In this document: positions 26,286 through 32,312 of the stretch, one piece after another
How the letters are laid out: every line of letters starts with the position of its first letter
Numbering within the stretch: position 1 is the stretch's first letter
Source of the DNA: Nitratidesulfovibrio liaohensis
GTDB taxonomy: Bacteria; Desulfobacterota; Desulfovibrionia; Desulfovibrionales; Desulfovibrionaceae
Direction of reading: 5' to 3'
NCBI RefSeq assembly: GCF_011682075.1
Contig: NZ_VSMK01000813.1
Span: 1-32,312 of the forward strand
DNA: 32,312 bases
Position numbers and translations under genes: made by a program
Notes under the pieces: generated by a model
What the model saw: the letters and a program-made list of their open reading frames with translations, nothing else
The model's database searches: none
Told to the model about the DNA's origin: nothing

Positions 26286-28361
26286 CTAGCCCTTCTTCTT
26301 GATCACTTCTTCGGCGAGCTGGGCCGGAACCCGCTCGTAGTGGTGGAACTGCATGGAGAAGGTGGCGCGGCCCTGCGTCTTGGAACGCAGGTCGGTGGCG
26401 TAGCCGAACATCTCGGACAGCGGCACCTGGGCACGCACGGCCTGGGAACCCACGCGGGCTTCCATGTTCTGCACGCGGCCGCGGCGGCCGTTCAGGTCGC
26501 CCATGACGTCGCCGAGGTATTCGTCGGGGGTCACCACTTCCACGTCCATGATCGGTTCAAGCAGAACCGGCGAGGCCTTGTGGATGGCGTCCTTGATGGC
26601 CATGGAGCCGGTCACGTAGAACGCCTGCTCCGAGGAGTCGACGTCGTGGTACGAACCGAACACCAGGGTGACCTTGATGTCCACGGTGGGGAAGCCAGCC
26701 AGCACGCCGCTCTTCATGGCGTCCTGGATACCCTTGTCCACCGGGGCGATGTATTCCTTGGGGATGACGCCGCCGGTGATCGCGTTCACGAACTCGTAGC
26801 CCTTGCCGGGGTTCGGTTCGATCTCGATGACCGCGTGACCGTACTGGCCACGGCCACCCGACTGCTTCACGTGCTTCATGTCCGACTTGGACGAAGACGT
26901 GATGGTTTCGCGGTACGCAACCTGAGGCTTGCCCACGTTGGCGTTGACGCTGAACTCGCGGGTCAGGCGGTCGACGATGATTTCAAGGTGCAGTTCGCCC
27001 ATGCCCGCGATCAGGGTCTGGCCGGTTTCCTCGTCGCCCTTCACGCGGAACGACGGGTCTTCCTTGGCCAGCTTGGCGAGGGCGGCGGACAGCGCATCGC
27101 GGTCGGCCTTGGTCTTGGGCTCGATGGCCACTTCGATGACCGGCTCGGGGATATCCAGCGATTCGAGCACCACGGGGCGCTTTTCGTCGCACATGGTATC
27201 ACCGGTGGAGGCCTGCTTCAGACCCACCACGGCCACGATGTCGCCTGCGCCCGCCCACTTGATCTCTTCACGCTTGTTGGCGTGCATGCGCAGCAGGCGG
27301 CCGACGCGTTCCTTCTTGCCGGTGGTCGAGTTCAGCACGGTCATGCCGGACTCGATGAAACCGGAGTAGATGCGGAAGAAGGACAGGTGGCCGATGTAGG
27401 GGTCGGAGAACAGCTTGAACACCAGACCGGCCAGAGGCTCCTTGTCGCTGCAGGGGCAGACGATGGTTTCCTCTTCGTTGTCCGGGTTCATGCCCTTCAT
27501 CTGCTCGATGTCCAGGGGCGAAGGCAGGAAGGCGACCACCGCGTCAAGCAGCGGCTGCACGCCCATGTTGCGGAAGGCCGATCCGCAGAACACCGGAACG
27601 ATGTTGCGGGCAATGGTGGCCTTGCGCACGCACGAGATGATTTCTTCCTCGGTCAGCTCTTCGCCGCCCAGGTACTTCTCGAGCAGGGCTTCGTCCTCTT
27701 CGGCCACGGCTTCGACCATGGCGAGGCGCTTTTCAAGGTACAGGTCCATCATGTCGGCGGGCACGTCTTCTTCCGTGAACTCCACGCCCTTGCTGGACTT
27801 GTCGAACTTGATGGCCTTGCCGCTGATCAGGTCGACCACGCCTTCGAACTTGTCTTCGCTGCCGATGGGCAGTTGGATGGGGATGGGCTTCGCGCGCAGG
27901 CGCTCGACCATCATGTCGACGCAACGGAAGAAGTTGGCGCCGATGCGGTCCATCTTGTTGACGAAGCAGATGCGGGGAACGCCGTAGCGGTTGGCCTGGC
28001 GCCACACCGTTTCCGACTGCGGCTCGACACCGGCGACGGCGTCGAACACGGCCACTGCACCGTCAAGCACGCGCAGCGAACGTTCGACTTCGATGGTGAA
28101 GTCGACGTGGCCGGGCGTGTCGATGATGTTGATGGTGTGGTCTTTCCAACTGCACGTGGTGGCAGCGGAAGTGATGGTGATGCCGCGTTCCTGCTCCTGC
28201 TCCATCCAGTCCATGGTAGCAGCGCCATCATGCACTTCGCCGATCTTGTGGGAAACGCCGGTGTAATAGAGGATGCGCTCGGTAGTCGTGGTCTTGCCCG
28301 CGTCAATGTGGGCCATGATCCCGATGTTCCTCTGCCGTTCGAGGGGGACGGTTCTGGACAC
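26286..28361 (-). CDS. fusA: elongation factor G
   Basis: This 691-residue translational GTPase drives tRNA-mRNA translocation and, with RRF, ribosome recycling. G motifs are visible: G1 AHIDAGKTT (17-25), G3 DTPGH (81-85) and G4 NKMD (135-138). Domain II follows from about residue 290, and the domain IV sequence YRETITSSS and [14 protein letters not shown] come later. The C-terminal domain V has [20 protein letters not shown]. The start codon is GTG with GGAG 8 nt upstream. It is the last gene of rpsL-rpsG-fusA; tuf, the usual fourth member, is absent and a terminator follows directly. Confidence 0.98.
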   Translation of the reverse strand: MSRTVPLERQRNIGIMAHIDAGKTTTTERILYYTGVSHKIGEVHDGAATMDWMEQEQERGITITSAATTCSWKDHTINIIDTPGHVDFTIEVERSLRVLDGAVAVFDAVAGVEPQSETVWRQANRYGVPRICFVNKMDRIGANFFRCVDMMVERLRAKPIPIQLPIGSEDKFEGVVDLISGKAIKFDKSSKGVEFTEEDVPADMMDLYLEKRLAMVEAVAEEDEALLEKYLGGEELTEEEIISCVRKATIARNIVPVFCGSAFRNMGVQPLLDAVVAFLPSPLDIEQMKGMNPDNEEETIVCPCSDKEPLAGLVFKLFSDPYIGHLSFFRIYSGFIESGMTVLNSTTGKKERVGRLLRMHANKREEIKWAGAGDIVAVVGLKQASTGDTMCDEKRPVVLESLDIPEPVIEVAIEPKTKADRDALSAALAKLAKEDPSFRVKGDEETGQTLIAGMGELHLEIIVDRLTREFSVNANVGKPQVAYRETITSSSKSDMKHVKQSGGRGQYGHAVIEIEPNPGKGYEFVNAITGGVIPKEYIAPVDKGIQDAMKSGVLAGFPTVDIKVTLVFGSYHDVDSSEQAFYVTGSMAIKDAIHKASPVLLEPIMDVEVVTPDEYLGDVMGDLNGRRGRVQNMEARVGSQAVRAQVPLSEMFGYATDLRSKTQGRATFSMQFHHYERVPAQLAEEVIKKKG

Positions 28362-28379
28362 GATGGGTACTCCGGCGCC

Positions 28380-28850
28380 CTACCAGCGGTAATGGGCGAA
28401 GGCCTTGTTGGCTTCGGCCATGCGGTGGGTGTCTTCCTTCTTCTTCACGGCGCCGCCGCGACTGTTGAAGGCATCGATGAGCTCGGCGGAAAGCTTCGCG
28501 GACATGCCCTTCTCGCCACGCGAGCGGGCATAGTTGATCAGCCAGCGGATGGCCAGGGAGACCTGGCGATCGGGGCGCACGTCCATGGGCACCTGGTAGG
28601 TGGCACCGCCAACGCGGCGGGCCTTCACTTCAAGGTGCGGCTTCACGGACTCGACGGCGCGTTCGAACGCCTTCAGGGGTTCTTCGCCGGTTTTTTCGCC
28701 CAGGGTTTCGAGCGACTTGTAGAACAACTTTTCTGCCACACCCTTCTTGCCGTCGTACATCAGGCGGTTGATGAAACGGGCGGCCAGCCGGCTGTTGTAC
28801 ACCGGATCGGGCAGAATTTCACGTCTGGGGACGGGACCTTTACGAGGCAT
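28380..28850 (-). CDS. rpsG: 30S ribosomal protein S7
   Basis: This 156-residue S7 begins [20 protein letters not shown] and has [20 protein letters not shown] and the C-terminal [20 protein letters not shown] and [12 protein letters not shown]7 organises the 30S head and contacts the E site. In E. coli it represses its own operon. It lies 15 nt after rpsL and 18 nt before fusA. Confidence 0.97.
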   Translation of the reverse strand: MPRKGPVPRREILPDPVYNSRLAARFINRLMYDGKKGVAEKLFYKSLETLGEKTGEEPLKAFERAVESVKPHLEVKARRVGGATYQVPMDVRPDRQVSLAIRWLINYARSRGEKGMSAKLSAELIDAFNSRGGAVKKKEDTHRMAEANKAFAHYRW

Positions 28851-28865
28851 CGAAATACTCCCTTG

Positions 28866-29237
<372 letters not shown>

Positions 29238-29285
29238 TCTGCTCCTCCGTGAAAGTGGATCGGAAACAATCGGTAAAGGCGCATG

Positions 29286-29314
29286 GGCATAGCCCAGCGC
29301 CTGACCGTTGTCAA
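29286..29314 (-). promoter_or_regulatory. promoter of the str operon (rpsL)
   Basis: A consensus TTGACA (complement of 29309-29314) is spaced 17 nt from TATGCC (complement of 29286-29291). The predicted leader before rpsL is about 40 nt. Confidence 0.7.
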
Positions 29315-30110
29315 GCAACATGATACGGAACCCGCCCATCACCTACGGGCAGGTTCACACCGAACACACGGTCACACGGGCTACCGGACGCGCCGCAAGC
29401 GCTCCGGTGGGGCGGGGTTCCAGCAGCCAGCATCCCCGCAAAATCGCCCACCATGGTCCTGAACCCAGTTTGTGTACTCCTTTTCCTCACGATGGACAAG
29501 TTTTTTCCACGCCCCCGGCACTGCCTTCCACACGCGTGGCCCGCACGGACCTTTTGCCGCCCCCTGCTCGGCAACCGCCCCATGGTCGGTGAGCGGACAC
29601 CCTCCAGACACATATATATGAATGATGCCTTGCGCGCATCCCGCACACACCCCATCACCGAGCCCGCCCCCGATTGCCGTGCCGATGCCCCTGCCTTGCC
29701 CCTTTCGGCCGTGAGAAACGAAGCCCCCCTGCCCCTCCTTGGTCATTTTATCACAACCAAATTGGTGGACAATCGTCACTCCCGGCGAGCGCCATCAACA
29801 CTTGCCAAACCCTACCCGCATGCCCAGCCGGTCTTTTCTGGCGCGGAGAAATCCATCACCAACCACCCAGAAAAACAGCATATCCGCAACAATACAGCGA
29901 GCCCCCCCCGTCAACACGCCACCTCCTCCAACAGCCTCCCGCTCCCCACGCCTGGGCACACCGCCTCCCGGCCCATTGCCGCCATTGCTCGCCATTCCAA
30001 CACCGGTATGGCCGCCAGCTCCCCGGCCTTGCCCATTCCCCGTCGCCCCTGTGCCGCATGGGGCGCGGCCTGACCGAGTCAAAATCAGCGGGCTGACGCT
30101 TTTCTCCCAT
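29315..30110. other. long non-coding region between rpsL and sat promoters
   Basis: About 800 bp without a recognisable gene on either strand. Local features are an AT island with the palindrome CATATATATG near 29610, the dyad ACCAAATTGGT near 29757 and a C8 tract (29902-29909). No terminator or tRNA is seen. It may hold distal control sites for sat or a small RNA; nothing firmer can be said. Confidence 0.5.
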
Positions 30111-30143
30111 TTGCCGCTTGACATTATGTAAAATATTTCACAA
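30111..30143 (+). promoter_or_regulatory. sat control region with Rex-like operator
   Basis: TTATGTAAAATATTTCACAA (30124-30143) is an inverted repeat: TTATGTAAA against TTTCACAA, whose complement is TTGTGAAA. This fits the Rex redox-repressor operator pattern. It overlaps possible core elements: TTGACA (30118-30123), and TAAAAT (30129-30134) as a -10. Exact promoter boxes are uncertain. In Desulfovibrio vulgaris Hildenborough Rex has been reported to repress sat and to be released by NADH. Confidence 0.65.
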
Positions 30144-30286
30144 GAGGGATGCGTGGACGGCGAGATGCACTCCCGAATGCACCGCCGCTCCCGCATGCTT
30201 CTCGCACGAGAACAGCTTTTTTCGTACGCCGCCGCCCCGATGCGGCGCGCCATGGCAACAACACATTCATTTGGAGGATGGAAGGT

Positions 30287-31573
30287 ATGTCCAAGCTGGT
30301 TCCCCCTCATGGTGGCAAGGGCCTCGTCTGCTGCCTGCTCGAAGGCGCTGCCCGCGAAGCCGAACTCAAGAAGGCCGCCGGCCTGAAGCAGATCGAAATC
30401 AGCTCGCGCACCAAGGGCGACCTCATCATGATGGGCATCGGCGGCTTCTCTCCGCTGAACGGCTTCATGAAGAAGGCCGACTGGAAGAGCGTCTGCGAAA
30501 AGATGACCACCGCCGACGGCACCTTCTGGCCCGTGCCGGTGACCATGGACATCTCCAAGGAAGACGCCGCCGCCGTCAAGGTGGGCGACGAAGTGGCCTT
30601 GGTGCGTAAGGGTGAAACCTTCGCCACCATGAAGGTCGAAGAAATCTACGAAATGACCGAAGCCGACAAGAAGTGGGAATGCGAGCTCGTCTTCAAGGGC
30701 GAAGGCCCCGACTCCCAGAAGTTCTGGGAAGTGGCGCTCGAAGACCACCCCGGCGTGAAGATGGTCATGGAACAGAAGGAATTCAACGTCGCCGGTACCG
30801 TGAAGGTGCTGTCCGAAGGTGACTTCCCCACCAAGTTCGCCGGCGTGTACAAGCGCCCCGCCGAACTGCGCGCCGAAATGGAAGAACGCGGCTGGGCCAA
30901 CGTTGCCGCCCTGCAGCTGCGCAACCCCATGCACCGCTCGCATGAATTCCTGGCCAAGATCGCCATCGAAGTGTGCGACGGCGTGGTCATCCACTCCCTG
31001 GTGGGCGCCCTGAAGCCCGGCGACATTCCCGCCGAAGTGCGCGTGAAGTGCATCGACACCCTGGTCGAAAAGTACTTCGTGAAGCAGAACGTCATCCAGG
31101 CCGGCTACCCCCTGGACATGCGTTACGCCGGTCCCCGCGAAGGCCTGCTGCACGCCACCTTCCGCCAGAACTACGGCATCAACCGCATGATCATCGGCCG
31201 TGACCACGCTGGCGTGGGCGACTTCTACGGCATGTTCGAAGCCCAGACCATCTTCGACAAGATCCCCTACGTCAACGAAGCCTGCCCCGAACCCGGCAAG
31301 GCCCTGATCTGCACCCCGCTGAAGATCGACTGGACCTTCTACTGCTACAAGTGCGACGGCATGGCCTCTCTGCGCACCTGCCCGCACGGCAAGGAAGACC
31401 GGGTCATCCTGTCCGGCACCAAGCTGCGCAAGGCCCTGTCCGACGGCGCCCCCGTTGCCGACCACTTCGGCCGCGACGAAGTGCTGGAAATCCTGCGCGC
31501 CTACTACGAAGGCCTGACCGAAAAGGTCGAAGTCAAGATGCAGCAGGCTGCTTCCGGCTCCGTGATGAAGTAG
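30287..31573 (+). CDS. sat: sulfate adenylyltransferase (ATP sulfurylase), dissimilatory type
   Basis: This 428-residue enzyme activates sulfate to adenosine 5'-phosphosulfate, the first step of sulfate respiration in the cytoplasm. The nucleotide-binding motif [10 protein letters not shown] is at residues 210-219 and GRDHAG at 304-309. A metal-binding cluster CYKC...TCPH gives Cys353, Cys356, Cys365 and His367. It lacks a fused APS kinase domain. The start [10 protein letters not shown] at 30287 is preferred; GGAGG lies upstream and an ATG three codons earlier is less likely. The upstream Rex-like site ties expression to NADH/NAD. A strong terminator follows, so it is monocistronic. Codons are strongly biased to C/G endings, as expected for a highly expressed gene. 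Confidence 0.98.
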   Translation: MSKLVPPHGGKGLVCCLLEGAAREAELKKAAGLKQIEISSRTKGDLIMMGIGGFSPLNGFMKKADWKSVCEKMTTADGTFWPVPVTMDISKEDAAAVKVGDEVALVRKGETFATMKVEEIYEMTEADKKWECELVFKGEGPDSQKFWEVALEDHPGVKMVMEQKEFNVAGTVKVLSEGDFPTKFAGVYKRPAELRAEMEERGWANVAALQLRNPMHRSHEFLAKIAIEVCDGVVIHSLVGALKPGDIPAEVRVKCIDTLVEKYFVKQNVIQAGYPLDMRYAGPREGLLHATFRQNYGINRMIIGRDHAGVGDFYGMFEAQTIFDKIPYVNEACPEPGKALICTPLKIDWTFYCYKCDGMASLRTCPHGKEDRVILSGTKLRKALSDGAPVADHFGRDEVLEILRAYYEGLTEKVEVKMQQAASGSVMK

Positions 31574-31603
31574 GCCCCGGCCACTTCAACGCTCGCCACA
31601 TCG

Positions 31604-31633
31604 GGGAGGCGCCGCAAGGCGCCTCCCTTTTTT
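31604..31633 (+). terminator. Rho-independent terminator of sat
   Basis: GGGAGGCGCC-GCAA-GGCGCCTCCC is a perfect 10-bp stem with a GCAA tetraloop (31604-31627), followed by six T. It lies 30 nt after the sat stop. Confidence 0.96.
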
Positions 31634-31689
31634 GCGCGGAATTCCGGGCTGGCACAGCCTCAACGCTGTCCCCATGAAAATGAAGGCGC

Positions 31690-31707
31690 GGCCCCCAGCC
31701 GGGGGCC
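31690..31707 (-). terminator. possible terminator of the metallopeptidase gene
   Basis: GGCCCCC and GGGGGCC pair perfectly around a 4-nt loop. On the minus strand it is followed by a moderately T-rich stretch (CCTTCATTTTCAT). It lies about 45 nt after the minus-strand stop at 31751. Confidence 0.45.
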
Positions 31708-31750
31708 ACGCCGATGTGCGTCATTAGATATCAGGGCAATGGGTACAGTG

Positions 31751-32312
31751 CTAGCGTGCCCACCACGGCACATGCGACCACCCGGAGCGCAGCCCCTCTC
31801 GCCACAGCGCGGCATCGGGGTCCACCTTGTCCAGCAGGGCATGAAAGCGTGATGAATGGTCCAGGTGCACGGTGTGGCAAAGCTCGTGCAGCAACACGTG
31901 GCGGGCCAGTTCGCGCGGCAGGAACAGCAGGCTGGCATTGCAACTGATGGTGCCCCGGGCGGAACAACTGCCCCAACGGGTCTGCTGCATGCGCACCACA
32001 CAGCGTTGGTAGTGGAATCCGTGCTCCACCGCCAGCCCGTGCAGCCAGGGCGCAAGTTTTCGTCGACCCACGGCACGCAACCAGTCGCGCAAGAGGTCCA
32101 CGGCCACGCCGTCACCAGCCCCGCCTTCAGGCACGCGCAGGCGCAGGGCGGCGTCAACCTCGCGCAATTCCGGGCGCATGCCCGGCGCAAGGGGAGCGCG
32201 AATCACGGCATAGCGCGCCTGCACCGCAGGCAGGAGCACCTCGCCGGGCACGCTGCGGATGCCGTCCGGCCCCAGGAACGCCCCACCGCCGGGAAGGATG
32301 GTGCCAGTATCC
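31751..32312 (-). CDS. YgjP/SprT-like zinc metallopeptidase (DUF45), 5' partial
   Basis: The frame is open to the window end on the minus strand, so the start lies outside; a GTG at 32251 is possible but the frame continues upstream in a plausible way. The C-terminal half has the DUF45/YgjP signature in order: TRWGSCSARGTISCNASLLF, then the zinc site HELCH (31874-31888) followed by HLDHSSRFHALL, which gives the third His ligand. The family is of predicted cytoplasmic metal-dependent hydrolases of unclear substrate. The N-terminal part diverges from the usual RRARRLSL-type start. It is convergent with sat. Confidence 0.88.
   Translation of the reverse strand, partial: DTGTILPGGGAFLGPDGIRSVPGEVLLPAVQARYAVIRAPLAPGMRPELREVDAALRLRVPEGGAGDGVAVDLLRDWLRAVGRRKLAPWLHGLAVEHGFHYQRCVVRMQQTRWGSCSARGTISCNASLLFLPRELARHVLLHELCHTVHLDHSSRFHALLDKVDPDAALWREGLRSGWSHVPWWAR

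Noticed and set aside
29381-29779. A 132-codon minus-strand frame upstream of rpsL.
   Set aside because: Gly-rich with no family signature or good ribosome site; it runs toward the rpsL promoter and ends without a terminator.

Overview
The window reads as chromosomal core sequence from a sulfate-reducing deltaproteobacterium of the Desulfovibrio / Nitratidesulfovibrio vulgaris group. The indicators are high GC, a dissimilatory-type ATP sulfurylase (sat) next to the ribosomal protein cluster, a tig-clpP-clpX-lon protease block, FlgO-family flagellar proteins and a selenophosphate synthetase that is itself a selenoprotein. The organism assignment is inference from gene content and remembered family sequences; no search was run.

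Layout. Positions 1-1656 (+): two FlgO-domain proteins flank a small lipoprotein; the first is cut by the window edge. 1657-2022: facing terminators and a long inverted repeat. 2023-8790 (-): tRNA-Leu(UAG), tig, clpP, clpX and lon, the co-translational folding and ATP-dependent proteolysis set. lon has its own sigma70-like promoter and clpX ends in a terminator. 9134-11145 (+): a LysR-type regulator whose stop overlaps the start of selD (ATGA). selD has an in-frame TGA at the catalytic position (Sec15), followed by a well-formed candidate SECIS hairpin. 11251-11326: back-to-back terminators. 11356-25499 (-): one long run of translation genes: rpsJ, rplC, rplD, rplW, rplB, rpsS, rplV, rpsC, rplP, rpmC, rpsQ, rplN, rplX, rplE, rpsN, rpsH, rplF, rplR, rpsE, rpmD, rplO, secY, map, rpmJ, rpsM, rpsK, rpsD, rpoA, rplQ. 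25500-26198: an unusually long S10-operon leader with a promoter directly behind the fusA terminator. 26286-29237 (-): rpsL, rpsG, fusA, with no tuf. 29315-30286: a long non-coding stretch ending in the sat control region, which carries a Rex-like operator. 30287-31573 (+): sat with a textbook terminator. 31751-32312 (-): a YgjP/SprT-like zinc metallopeptidase, open at the window end.

How the parts work together. The ribosomal block supplies most r-proteins plus SecY, methionine aminopeptidase and the RNA polymerase alpha subunit. The tig/clp/lon block handles folding and turnover of nascent and damaged proteins. sat performs the first step of sulfate respiration. LysR-SelD controls and supplies selenophosphate for selenoproteins, SelD included. 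No phage, insertion sequence, CRISPR array or defence system was seen. I found no wholly new multi-gene system. The observations most worth following are the Sec-containing SelD with its SECIS, the LysR-selD coupling with a possibly leaderless mRNA, the long structured S10 leader, and the structured repeat downstream of lon.
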